Below, one piece after another: positions 18,330 to 28,911 of a DNA stretch of 29,444 bases; the stretch's first letter is position 1; every line of letters starts with the position of its first letter. The position numbers and the translations under genes were made by a program. Origin of the DNA: Phaeoceros laevis (Eukaryota > Anthocerotophyta > Anthocerotopsida > Notothyladales); contig JBNGIQ010008652.1 of assembly GCA_049999765.1 (NCBI GenBank), positions 1 through 29,444 on the forward strand. Direction: 5' to 3'. A model generated the notes under the pieces. The model was given only the letters and a program-made list of their open reading frames with translations, searched no databases and was not told where the DNA came from.

Positions 18330-19107
18330 TGGTGCTTTGGCATGAGTTATCTCATGAGCTCTTGATTCCTGGTATGTGGACAGCGTTCTCTCAGAGCATA
18401 ACGTTGGGATGTAGGTCCCCATGGTGACCGTCTGAAGAATTTCAAGAGAGATTCGAAGGATCGCTCTTCATGGCGGAAAATTCCCATGGTTTGCTCACAC
18501 GAGAGACGTGCGTTCCATAAAATCGAGACTTGAAACTGGTCTACCAGACTTGTCTTTATCTTTGCAGGAAAAGGTTGTCTTTGTCGCAGGTGATGATGAA
18601 ATGAGTATTCGTCAGTCTGTACATTTTTTTTTCTATGAAATTCTTGCTTTCTGTCTAACGTCAGCTCCTGCCCTGCAAGCCTCCTTCAGTCTATGCGTTG
18701 TCTGACTAACCTACAGGTACATCCAGAAAGCAACGGAGTGGGGAGAGGCTGTTTGTGTTGTATCGTGAGCCACTTTTAGCATCTCCAGTACATGACTTGA
18801 GGCTGGAGTGGTTATGCTCTCAGCTGGTGAGGTTGTCATTCTGACCAGAGCCCTTTTGTATGCCATGATTTGGGTGCACACTGATTTGCTATTTGGCAAG
18901 TGTGTGTCTTCCAGGAGAGGGCGATGATGAAAAAAGAGAGTTGTGATTTACGAGGTCTGTTTGATCCATCAAGTGCTAGATTTTGGAGGAAGGTCAAGTA
19001 TAATTTTCAGCCCTTATTGATAGCTGAACTTGAGTACTATAAGAATGCTATAGGATCTACATCTGGATCTATTTCTAGATGTATATCTGGACTATCTCGA
19101 CCGCTAC
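18330..19107. other. Unassigned stretch between the duplicated module and the LINE
   Basis: Short plus-strand frames with intron-like borders occur (for example a CAG acceptor at about 18567 followed by EKVVFVAGDDEMSIRQS, and another at about 18717 followed by YIQKATEWGEAVCVVS), but none can be chained into a gene with confidence. They may be exons of the same decayed gene as the duplicated module. Confidence 0.3.
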
Positions 19108-19314
19108 TTATTGATCGATTGATCCAGATTGGCTCCGAAGTTCCATATGAAATGCTTGAGAGGTAGTGGAGCACACACTGAATGTAATGTCGGAAATATC
19201 ATCAACTTCATCATCTTCGTCGCAGGACGAATTAAGGTTTGGGTCACTACCTTCTTCTGTCTCTGATCGTGAATACGAATCAGAACCGTCATCTTTTTGT
19301 ATAACTAATGGCAT
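19108..19314 (-). pseudogene. Acidic frame at the LINE 3' end
   Basis: This 68-codon frame is very rich in Asp, Glu and Ser (SETEEGSDPNL, CDEDDEVDDISD). It lies 100 bp past the CCHC motif on the same strand and may be the tail of the LINE protein. It could also be unrelated host sequence; no motif is known to me. Confidence 0.3.
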
Positions 19315-19417
19315 AGTATCCGGGACTTGAGTGTGAAGGTCATAGGCAAACCATGCTAGAGATTGTGGTTCCTGGCGATACAGCTGATGTAATGTTGTTG
19401 CCTATCGAAATAACGGT

Positions 19418-19807
19418 TCAAGCTTGTATCTGACAACTGAAGGCCATATGCGTCTCCACATCTTGTTCTGGTTCATGACATAGAAGACAAGGTGGTTGCT
19501 GTTGTCCTTGTTGCTGCATCCATGTATGTCGGTTCAACCATGATGTTGCCTGCAATCGGATTTGTATAAGTGCCTTGACATGAGAGGTTGGTATGACTTG
19601 CTGCAAATACCGTTGTAGAGATGGTTGACATCGCCGTTGTTGGATATGTAAACTCTCCGTTTTCCCGAAATGGATGACAATTTCCAGACATGTTGGATGT
19701 ATGCTTGCCTGATGAGGTCTGGCGTAAGTTGATGTAAATGATACTTGTGTAGACCCCATTTTTCCAACCAAGTATGCCAATCTCGTATTCAACCAGTATT
19801 GTGACAT
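19418..19807 (-). pseudogene. LINE C-terminal region with CCHC zinc motif
   Basis: The frame overlaps the end of the RT frame and continues its C-terminal part in a shifted frame. Near its end is C-LL-C-HEPEQDVET-H-MAFS-C, similar to the C-terminal zinc motifs that follow RT in many plant-type LINEs. A second frame (19767-19534) carries part of the same region, so at least two frame changes have occurred. Confidence 0.65.
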
Positions 19808-21303
19808 TCTTCCATGGTGCGGTATGCTGCTAGAGCAATGTTTAGTAATCTACGTGGGTGGAGTGCAGCTAATTGCTGCAGAAACTGAACTGTGGTGATT
19901 ATGGCTTCGATCTCCACTGAGCAGATACCTAGTTCAGCTTGTAAGGTGGCTGTACATGTGTCTTGCGGGAGGTTAAAATGTTGTTTGAAGTAATGAGGCT
20001 GTACCCTCTCTATCTGTTTCCAGCCTTCCTTTGAACAACCCACAGCCCAGATAGGAGCAGCATATAGTAGCTTACGCAAAATGCACTGCCTGAAGAAAGC
20101 CATCATAGGTACAGTATGCAGGAAATGCAGATTCAATGACTTCGAACTGATGAAGAAGGATGCCATTGTTGCAGAGTCAATCCTTGACTGGCGTGCCTCA
20201 TGTATCTTTTTTGCCGCAAAAAGCATCATACCTAGATACTTGTACAGGTCAGACATTGCAATGATATCTGATGCCCAATAGAATTGTGGCAAAGGAGTTG
20301 TGCCGACATCATTGAAAATAAGGATAGCTGTCTTTTTCAGATTGACTTGCAAGTGAAATTGTAGACAGTATTCATAGAATATGTTCAGCTGATTCTGGAG
20401 GCCTGTTGGTGATAGCGATAGAAGGACAATATCATTTGCGAACAAGAGCATGGCGATAGCGAGTCCAAACAGTTGAGGGGCATCAAGGTCTGTGGCTTCA
20501 CGAAATTGCTTTTGCAGCTCCTGTAGATCGAAGGCGAACAATGTTGGGGACTGGGGGTACCCCTGCTTTAATCCCATACTGCTATGGAAAGATGCAGAAC
20601 GGCCTTCATCCGTTCTGACTTGGATTGAGCAATGCTGGTACATCAGCTGTAACGCTCTGATAAAATTTGCAGGTATGCCGGCCTTTTCCATTGCCTCCCA
20701 GAGCTTAGCTCTGGGAATGGAATCAAAAGCTTTCCTGAGGTCAATGAAGCATGCATAGACCTTCTCACCGCGAGTTTTGGCCTGGTCAATGACCGCCCTG
20801 AGGGTAAACAGATGATGGAGACAGCTGTAGGTCTTCCGAAAGCCCGCTTGAAAAGTCTGGTTAGCGTTAAGCATATATGGACTTACCAATTGATGAACTG
20901 TTAAAGCGTAGAGTTTGTAGAACATCGAATTCAGCATAATACACCTGAAATTATCTGGATCATTGAGATGCCCGGCCTTGTGCAATGGGTGCAGGTCTGC
21001 TTCACCCCAGGTGACCGGAAAATAGCCTGTGCTATGTATCTCATTGAAAATCTGTGCAAGTACATCTGGTAGTGTGCTTTCGCTGAGGAGTTTGAAATGA
21101 TCTGCTCGTAATCCATAGCGATCTGCTGCCTTGCAGGTTTTGAGCAGTGCTATTGCCTGCCCTACATTTTTTGCTGTAAAAAGTGATATGGGTGGCTGCT
21201 GTGGGTACAAGGGCACTGAAACCGCATGAATTGGTAACTTTGACTGGAATAGGTCTCTACCATACTGCTCCCATGTCTGCAGACTAATCTGAGATGGCGG
21301 CAT
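19789..21303 (-). pseudogene. LINE reverse transcriptase with a mutated active site
   Basis: A 504-codon open frame holds the RT core: PLHKAGHLNDPDNFRCIML, FQAGFRKTYSCLHHL, the first catalytic Asp in FIDLRKAFDS (residue 188), GLKQGYPQSPTLF, and FANDIVLLS at residues 288-296. The last should be F/Y-A-D-D; Asn 290 (codon 20434-20436) replaces the first Asp, as GAT to AAT would do. GLKQGYPQSP also departs from the common GLKQGCPLSP. The frame is long but the enzyme should be inactive. The segment before it (21614-21304) is in another frame. Confidence 0.9.
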
Positions 21304-21779
21304 GCTCCATTTTTTTTGAGATGAAAGAAAGCTTTTGGATTGCGCTTGATGTCATCAATTGCACGAAGTTGGACTTCTTTTTTAAACGCTCTGAGTTTCT
21401 CTCGTTTGGTACGTGAGTATAAGTTACAAAGACTCCAGGACCTATACTCCTCCCTGGCCATAACTTCCCCTGAAGAATCCTCGGTAAGCATGGTTTGTAT
21501 CTGCTGTTGTAATTTTTTGCAGCCACTATCATGCCACTTTCTACCATCTGAATGTTTGGCTTGTCTGTTGATAGGTATCTTAGTTCCATGCTTCTGAAGG
21601 CCTGCCATAAACATGTGCTGTAGTGCAGTGACCTTTCACAGCAGACTGCTACGGGCATTTCCTTTCTCATAACGTTGCAGTGCCAACAACATGTGAGCTC
21701 TGAAAGCTTCCTGGTCCTTCTTTCTAAGGACATGGACTATACGTTTGGCGGGCTGCAGCTGAGCCGGCGGAAAGACCAT

Positions 21780-22701
21780 GTTGGGAAGATGAAACTTCAA
21801 TGACAACGGCATGTGATCTGATCCTACCCGTTGGTGCAAGACCTTGAAGTCATGGAGATAATGAATGGAAAGCATGTGAGAAAATAGCAGATCCACTGAG
21901 CTTTGTCGCAGTGAGGAGTTGGATTTTCCATTCCTCCTCCGCTTGTTTTTGTTTGATCTGTATGATCTACACGTAAAACCACCAGAGTGTGGAAACTGCT
22001 GTATGCCATTGATAATAACCATATGTCTCCTTCTAAGCATATCCAAAAGCAGTGAAGCACGCCGACCTGAAATGGTGTGTGTCTGATGAGTGCCTTGGAA
22101 CATCGCCTTCTAGGACATAATTTGGGTGTCTGGTATCCGATGGAAAGACTTGTTTGTCTAAAGACTTGTTTGAAAGACTTGTTTGTCTGCTACTCTGATG
22201 CTTGTATCACCTATAAAAAACGTTGAAGTTTGCATTCCTTGCGCTTCTAAATCACCAAAATCTCGCTGAATATCCAGCAACATGTCATTAGCAATGGCTG
22301 ATTTATGCCTGAATGTAGTGCTACTGGCTGGTGGGACGTAGGAGCAGGCTAACATCAATGTTTTGAGTCTTGTATGGTGAAGAGATTTTGAGCCACAAAA
22401 AATGCGCATCATGGTTTTGCCGCCAGACTTCCACATGTGAAGCGATGTGAGGTTTGCAAAGTAATGCAATCCCACCAGATGTGGTAGCCCGAGAAGGCAT
22501 ACTGTGCGGCGGTATAAAGGCCAATATTTTAAGCCACGCATAATCACCAAATTGCTCAATGTGATTGGCCAAGGTTTCCTTGGTCTCAGACAAAACTACA
22601 ATGTCATGATTTGGATAGTCCAACAGAAGTGGAAGCAACTTTTCCTTTTTGAAGACATTCATGTTCCAGTAGAGGACCGACACTAATGCGGGAGTCTGCA
22701 C
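21780..22701 (-). pseudogene. LINE endonuclease (EEP/APE-like), broken
   Basis: The domain nicks target DNA to prime reverse transcription. Blocks seen in order: VLYWNMN (start), IVVLSETKE with the catalytic Glu, SGGIALLCK, a degenerate G-D-T-S at the usual G-D-F-N position, and GSDHMPLSL with the catalytic Asp-His. A duplication at 22144-22188 introduces a stop after DKQVFQTSL. Pieces lie in frames 22701-22321, 22559-22158 and 22103-21636. Confidence 0.85.
22144..22188. repeat. Short tandem duplication in the LINE endonuclease
   Basis: AAAGACTTGTTTG occurs three times in a row (22144, 22160, 22173), consistent with one 29-bp tandem duplication. It produces a stop in the endonuclease frame. 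Confidence 0.85.
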
Positions 22702-22882
22702 TACTAGCTGCTGTCCTACTGTCCCTGGTAGTTGCTATGTAGACCGACGGTCACTCAAGGAAGGTGGTGGCCCGAGACACACAAGGCCTGGATTAATATT
22801 CACGAGACGCAAGAACTCTTGCGAGGTGTAGTCTGGTACGATTCTATACATATTGGACCTTTCTGTACATATTGGACCTTTC

Positions 22883-23206
22883 TTAGATCGGCACATTGTG
22901 AGACAGTAAACAATCCCTGTCGGGTGTGCTAGCTGTATCTACTATCCAGTGCCTCGGAGGCAATTGCCCGCCCCGACTGAGCTCCTTTTGTGTGTGGGCA
23001 GCCTTTCTAACCTCAATAAACTGATGTGGAAAGAATGAGCGCTCCGTCCCGAGCCAGTTAGCCATTTTGAATTGTGCCAAGTCTGGATCCTCATGAAGAT
23101 CAGGCAAGCCTGGGGTACGAACATTACAGAGATGCTTGTGATCAGCGTCATACCGTGACATGTCAAGGTCTCGAGAGTCCGCCCATCCTCTACCCCTGCG
23201 CTTCAT
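22883..23206 (-). pseudogene. Unrecognised frame upstream of the LINE endonuclease
   Basis: A 107-codon frame with an ATG at 23206 and plausible coding composition (MKRRGRGWADSRDLDMSRYD). It lies 180 bp upstream of the endonuclease on the same strand, so it may be LINE ORF1 or 5' sequence. It has no zinc knuckle or RRM that I can see. A GATA-rich stretch follows just beyond its start. Confidence 0.3.
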
Positions 23207-23229
23207 CTCCGCAGCAGATGGATAGGATT

Positions 23230-23310
23230 CCTCTACAACAGATGGATAGATAGACAGACCGATAGACCCTCCGAGTCCATCGGAGTTTTCTAGATAGATA
23301 GATATTTATT
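23230..23310. repeat. GATA-type microsatellite, interrupted
   Basis: GATGGATAGATAGACAGACC and then TAGATAGATAGATATTTATT flank a 6-bp-arm hairpin, CTCCGA-gtcca-TCGGAG. Confidence 0.75.
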
Positions 23311-23442
23311 TATATAACAGCATCAAGATGCCATAAACATCGTATGTCTACATCACTTTGTTTCCAGGCCATGTGATGCACAATTCCAAATCATCGTACA
23401 AGGATGTGCAAGGTACTGCGACATTGTTACTTCCATTCATAC

Positions 23443-25480
23443 GACAAAAGATGTTCAAATTGATAAAAGATGTTCAGAATGATAAGTGCAGTCTCAGAAA
23501 CCATCATTCAAGCAGTTACTTAGTCTGAGAAACCATCATATAAGCAGTCACTTTTAAGCAAGCTACAGCTTAGCAGGGAGACCGCTAATTTTTTGTACAG
23601 TTCTATGCCATCTGTGTGTCTATACTGTAGGTATGAGAATCACTGGGTATGGAGTTTCAGCACGCATAAAGCTAGGCACACTAAGTCAGGCAGGAATCCA
23701 GATCAGATTCAGGCACAATGCATCAAGCAGGCGTCCAGATCCAATTCAGGTAGGCGTCCAGACCAAATTCAAATATCAAGAAGGCACCAAGACCAAGTTA
23801 CAATCGAAAGAAATGAATTTTAGGTGTCCGCGTTCGTTTCACAGCTAACCAGAAATTAAAGAGATATTTAAGTAATTGCTAATTCATGGAACGAACATGA
23901 ACGGTTTGCACAAGGAAGTTCGTGACTACACAGTGTCATAACGCATGATTCAGATCATGGCATGAGTGTAACAAAATTTATCAGCGGCTTATGGTGCTAA
24001 GAAAACGCCAAGATGTAGGTTACAGCAGCAGCGAAACACCCAGGTGCAGGCCAAGGCACGGCCAGTCCTTAAAGTGGTGCTGAGCAGGAACGACATACTT
24101 CAGGGACGCATACATATCCAGGCAAGCCTACTTCCATTTTCCAGCAGGCAGTGCATTTGAGAATGTTTTCTCTAAGAACCAAGCTGTCACTATTCCTTCG
24201 CCATGTGGACTGAGGACCCATCTAGAGAGGCAGGGTGCATGTGCCGTAGCTGCAGTAGACCTAAATGACATGAGAATGAAAAGTTTCTTTTCAAACTTCC
24301 TCCTCTCGTTTTGTGCACTCAAAACTTGGGCAGCAATTCGAAATGATGAAGTGATGGGCAGCCAAGTATTGTTTTGCTAAGCCACTCACAAAAGGACATC
24401 AGTTTAGTAAAAAGCAAGACCGAGCAGCAAGAGTGTACCTGAATAATGGTTTGCCAAACATAACCTTGTGTTACACATCACATGTGCATGAAAAAATCAA
24501 GAACTTGAGTATCAACAAGCCTGCAAAACTAGATCTCTAACCAAGTTACCAGCATCAGCAGCATACAAAGCAACGATCTCGTGAAGATCATGGCTCACAC
24601 CCTCTTCATCAGTGCCGGAGGATGATCACTACCTAGGATTTCTGAGCGAAAGGACGCATCCACGTCCGGCAGATCCTGGTGCTTATAAAAGCTACACAAT
24701 TCTGATCATGGCAACCCTTAAGTTACGAGTCTACAATCATGGTTACAAGCATTGTGAACCCAGCAAGAAGCATTCATCAAGTTTAAACATCAATGTGGCA
24801 GGAAGCTTTGCAGGTAGTGTGCTAATCAACAAGTAGTGTGACAAACAACAAGTCGTGTGACAAACAGCAAGTAAGCAAAGGTGAGGTGGCAAGATTCAAG
24901 TAATCCCAAGGCAATAGTAGTTGGTCACAAACCAGGGGGTCTTCCTCCTAGGAGCTCTGCGAATTGTTGTGCTGGGAAGATGCCATGGTAGCTAAATGAA
25001 ATCACCCACGAAAGAAGCTTGTATGCTTGTGTTCAATACCCTTGACAAGGAGGCAGAGAGCGCCACACTATGGATAGCAGTAAAGCACGAGCTAAAGGAC
25101 AGCGGTCGAGCATGAGCACCGGGGCAGCAGTCAAGCACGAGCTCAAGGGCAGCACCAAAAGAGCACAGCTCCAACTGTGAACCAGGCAAACCAAAAGCAA
25201 GTGCTCTCGGCACTCAGTTAGTCAGAGAGAATTTCCCACTCAAAACATGCTTACTAGTAGAGGGAGGAACAATGTGATGTGGGTACAAGCACAGCAAGCA
25301 GTCAACTAGAAAATGATCTTTTAATAACAGGCCAGTACACATGCCAGCATCAGCAGTACATGAAACGGCAGTGTGGTATCACAAAAAATCCAACAGACAG
25401 TAGTCTAGAAGAGCTGCAAGGTGGTGTGGTATCACAAAAAATCCAGCAGAAGGTAGCCTGAGTCTAGAACAGCTGCAAGG
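23443..25480. repeat. Non-coding stretch with many two- or three-copy tandem duplications
   Basis: Clear units: about 19 bp at 23443-23482; 32 bp x2 at 23490-23553 (AGTCT-AGAAACCATCAT); about 19 bp repeats of GGCGTCCAGA within 23690-23775; 19 bp x3 at 24812-24868 (AGTGTGACAAACAAC type); about 50 bp x2 at 25078-25155 (AAGCACGAGCT); about 53-57 bp x2 at 25371-25480 (GTGTGGTATCACAAAAAATCC). No gene is credible here. It could be an intron, a UTR or intergenic sequence. Confidence 0.8.
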
Positions 25481-26212
25481 CTCTGAATGGCTCGGGAAAC
25501 ATAACTTAAAATGGAGGTACTGCATGCACAAAGAACCTATTAACCCCTAGTGGACATAAGCAAATTCATGCGCATTGGTGGTTTGCAGTTTTTGCATATA
25601 TTTTATATTTAAAAATGTTTTTTTAAAAAAAAAACCTTCCATCATGTTCTTTGCGATCTTCTCTTTCATTCAAGCCATAGATCATCATTACTTGATATCA
25701 TGAGGCAACTCATTTGACCCCATATCCAAATTCTTGAACTCACTATTTTGCTACCTTTTGACGTGGTTATGTCTCTGTTTAGGGGCTTTCCCATACCTTT
25801 TTTGATTGGCATGTTTCACTCCATGTGTCCTTCAAGTCCACCAAATTTTGGACAATTGTGACATGGTATAGGTACTTTGTGAAGCATTTCTTACTTCAAA
25901 TCCATGCCTTAGAATTTTTTCCATCACCATAAATCCTCTTCTTTCTCCTGTAGTTTCTGGTTCCATTGAGTCTTGGCAAGGTGGGATTGAGGGGCCGGGT
26001 GACCTCTTCTTGGGTTGCTTGCAGGTGTAAAGTTTTGCCATGTCATCGCCTCAACGTGCTGGACACACACCTTCACGCGTTCGGCACAAGCATGAGATGA
26101 GTCAACAATTATTTCCAGCATAATAATGGTTCTCACGGCTTTGATGCTTGTTTTTAGTTCATTATTATGTGACATCACCATGCGGGCTTGGCGTTTGATT
26201 TCAACAAGCGTC
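25481..26212. other. Unassigned sequence left of the foldback element
   Basis: An AT-rich stretch includes a T/A run near 25610-25635. The minus-strand frame at 26210-25924 (TLVEIKRQARMVMSHNNELK, then EIIVDSSHACAERVKVCVQH) has a plausible composition but no domain and is entered from inside the foldback element. Joining the two flanks of the element does not keep this frame. Confidence 0.35.
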
Positions 26213-26743
26213 CTCGTAATGGCCTCACAGGTACGGCTTCCTACGTGGCACGGACTCGCCATGGGTGGTAGGCATGGCCTCGGCATGGCCATGCCTACCA
26301 CCCGTGCTTACCACCTATACTCCCGTTCTCTACAACTCCCTCCCGTTGCCCTCTCCCGCCCGTTGGTGCAACCGTGCAGCATGCCAGCACGCATGCTACC
26401 GTGCGCCGTGGGCGCCCGGCATGCGGCCTGCATGCATACTTTCGACTTCCAATTTTTGCAAATAATGTAAGTCGCAAGTAAGTATGCAAGTAATGTAAGT
26501 CGCAAGTATGCAAAAAATGTAAGTTGCAAATATGCTCATGTCCGCGCCCAGCTGCATGCATGCAGGCGCAGGCTAGGCGCCCGCGGCGCCACCGGCCGAG
26601 AGAGGGCAACGGGAGGGAGTGGTGGAGAACGGGAGTATGGGTGGTCGCCAATGGGTGATAGGCATGGCCATGCCGAGGCCATGCCTACCACCCATGGCGA
26701 GTCCGTGCCACGTAGGAAGCCGCACCTGTCATGCCATTACGAG
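26213..26743. mobile_element. 531-bp foldback element with about 155-bp terminal inverted repeats
   Basis: The left arm (26213 to about 26370) and right arm (about 26588-26743) are inverted copies over about 155 bp, starting CTCGTAATGGC at each end. GTC flanks both sides (26210-26212, 26744-26746), a possible 3-bp target duplication. Each arm has its own hairpin: in the left arm GGTGGTAGGCATGGC (26264-26278) pairs with 26288-26302. The middle holds GTAAGTCGCAAGTATGCAA-type short repeats (26456-26535). No transposase. Confidence 0.88.
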
Positions 26744-26746
26744 GTC

Positions 26747-27260
26747 GGCTTGCTTGATTTTCTAGCCAAGTTACACGCTTTTTATAGCATGCGTAGATAC
26801 CTCCAATAATACCATTTTTTATGACCACTTTTTTTGTACGCGGCCGACGACCTGTTGGGGTGCATTGAGCACTCTCATAAGTGTTGTGTGGGCCATCAGT
26901 ATCCCATTGCCATTTACAAGCGAACACAATAGAGCAATCTAATCGAGTGTCTTGCTTGATAACTCAAGATCCTGTGACCCGCCAGTGGCCAAAACAGTAT
27001 CGAATATTTGTGTAATCTGGCAGGTACCATAAGTTGGCCCTCCGTCCATGCTATGTGGTGGTCGGTAGCGCGGGCCATGTGGAGAACTCCAGCAATGCGA
27101 CAATGCTGATTGAAAGCGAGTGGTAACAGGTGGAAGCAAGGAAAGTGGCCACTCCTGAGTCCTGACGGCACGGCAGGCCCAGGCTCGGCGCAGGCCCAGC
27201 GGAGGCGTAGTCTCCTTCTAGGCAACTTGTTCAATCTTACTTTTTCATTGCAAGATAAAC
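26747..27260. other. Unassigned sequence between the foldback element and the decamer array
   Basis: No gene supported. The minus-strand frame at 26927-26745 (FACKWQWDTDGPHNTYES, KKVVIKNGIIGGIYACYKKR) looks coding-like but is short and has no known motif. Confidence 0.3.
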
Positions 27261-27545
27261 TGATCGCAACTGCAATCCCAGCTGCGATCGCAACTACAAT
27301 CCCAGTTGATCGCAGCTGATCGTAGCTGATCGCAGCTGATCCCAGCTGATCGCAGCTGATCACGGCTGATCGCAGAGCTGGGATTGCAGCTGCTGCAATC
27401 GCTAGGATCAGCTGCTGCAATCGCTGGGATTAGTTGCTGTAATCGCAGCTGCAATCCTACAGCTAGGATCACAGCCCCGGAGCCGCCATCGCAAATGCCA
27501 TCCCAGGGATCGCAGCTGGGATCGCAGCCCCCAGAGCTGGGATTG
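27260..27545. repeat. Decamer array (AGCTGATCGC type) with flanking dyads
   Basis: Seven phased 10-bp units run 27304-27373 (AGTTGATCGC, AGCTGATCGT, AGCTGATCGC, AGCTGATCCC, AGCTGATCGC, AGCTGATCAC, GGCTGATCGC). Around them are degenerate GCTGCAATC/GATTGCAGC words, including a 9-bp-arm dyad at 27382-27400. The frames that cross it are repeat artefacts. Confidence 0.88.
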
Positions 27546-27850
27546 TAGTTGTCGGACACAAAATTGCTCCGCTGGTAGTAGGAATTGAAGGCATAGGAGG
27601 CATGGTTCACCAGGTTGTCGGGGGCGAAGCGCACCCCGCCTGGCTGCAGTCACGTTTTCTCCTTGGGAAAAAAAAGACAAGCCAGCTAGGCAAGCGTGCA
27701 TGCGCCTACCTGGCATCATGACCTGGCAAAAACCCTAAGACCGAACCGACACTTGCCGGTGAGCAGGTAGGGTTGGTTTTGTGGGCCCAAGATGTATGCC
27801 GGGTGCGGTTGGCAGGTAACCACTGTAGTGATCACATAAACCACTACTTT

Positions 27851-28111
27851 ATGGAGGAAACGGGGTGGATTTTTGGGCTGTATAATTTTTTTTCCATTTT
27901 TTTTTTTGCAGAAGAAGGTGTATCAGTAAATCCTTACAAACAAATACACCTAAAACCTGCACATAATAATTTTGTTTTCTATGAAAGTATACCCTCAAAG
28001 GCTCACTATGAGGGGCATGGTCCATCTAGGGTTAATACCAGCCGCAACTTGGAAGGAAAGGGTCCTGGAGAAGTGGTGTTCTTAAAAGAGCCCATCTATA
28101 CTAATATGTGA
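27851..28111 (+). CDS. Hypothetical protein or exon, unrecognised
   Basis: An ATG at 27851 opens an 86-codon frame. The first part (GLYNFFSIFFFA) crosses a T-rich run that ends in TTTTTTGCAG at 27911, an excellent splice acceptor, so the true exon may begin at 27912 and the ATG be accidental. The rest (VNPYKQIHLKPAHNNFVFYE, EGHGPSRVNTSRNLEGKGPG, EVVFLKEPIYTNM and stop) has a natural composition. I know no domain match. No upstream exon was found. Confidence 0.3.
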   Translation: MEETGWIFGLYNFFSIFFFAEEGVSVNPYKQIHLKPAHNNFVFYESIPSKAHYEGHGPSRVNTSRNLEGKGPGEVVFLKEPIYTNM

Positions 28112-28911
28112 CATTAGGGGCAAGGAAATGATAAAAGAGTGCATAATCAGCACGGGAGAAGGGTCGTACCATATGCTCAAGATAAAATACTGCCTGAATA
28201 CAAAAAGTCTCGAAGACAATCTCTTGGTCACGAGAAAACAGCATATCTCATACATATGGGCAGCCAAATATAACACTTGAGATTGGATTCAGGAAGTCAA
28301 AAGGCACAGCGGTAGCCAGAGAGTAAATGCAGGAAAACTTAAACAATGCAGCACTTATGCTGTCACTCTAGGGACAACCATCCAGGCCCATAATCATTTC
28401 AATCAGGAAGGCTTCGGTAGAAGCTTCACAAGATGTGTTATCAAAAGTGGTAGTCATCAAAGGTTGCAGTCATCAAATTCTTCCACAGCGCATGACCACT
28501 AATTGCAGCAGTCCCAATCAGAACACCACCATTATCGACAGCAGTCCTCGGTATTTCAGAAGGAAATGCAATCAACAGTAGCAAGGGACGGCAATCATAG
28601 CATGTACCCAGGGATGATACATTCGCCTGTCGCGGACATACTCGTTGGTCACAAGTTAACGACTATGATTCGTTTCACCCGTCAAGCCGGTAAAACCGGT
28701 GAAACTAGTTGAGGGAAACCGGACGGTTTTTCCACAGGCACGAATATTTATGACTCAAATTACTACCACGACTACATAACAAACCAAGCCCCAGCACGCT
28801 GAGCTGCAGGGCAAGAGATACGAAATGTCTGTAACACATCCCGTCATTCCTAGGCACCTTTACATATCATAACAGAGTTCCAGCAAACCAGGCATTTTCA
28901 GCACATCAATA
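28112..28911. other. Gene-free stretch left of TIR element copy B
   Basis: No credible gene. Short direct repeats such as GTAGTCATCAAA/GCAGTCATCAAA (28450-28476) occur, and CCGGTAAAACCGGTGAAA near 28687. Style and composition resemble 23443-25480. Confidence 0.4.

Larger units (their letters stand above)
19108..22701 (-). mobile_element. Non-LTR retrotransposon (LINE), dead copy
   Basis: On the minus strand an apurinic endonuclease domain (22701-21780), an RT (21303-19789) and a C-terminal CCHC region (19807-19418) occur in LINE order, followed by an acidic frame to 19108. Frames are broken several times. The 3' tail and target duplications were not identified, so the ends are approximate. 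The frame at 23206-22883 may be its 5' part. Confidence 0.88.

Noticed and set aside
27245-27634. Open frames through the decamer array (Cys/Asp/Ser-rich)
   Set aside because: Several frames are open at once because the repeat lacks stops; the residues simply mirror the repeat.
25540-28035. TTAA-CCCCTAGTGGACAT at 25540 and an approximately inverted ATGGTCCATCTAGGG-TTAA at 28035, resembling the ends of a 2.5-kb piggyBac-like element
   Set aside because: The inverted match needs gaps within 15 bp, there is no transposase inside, and an open frame crosses the right end. Chance is likely.
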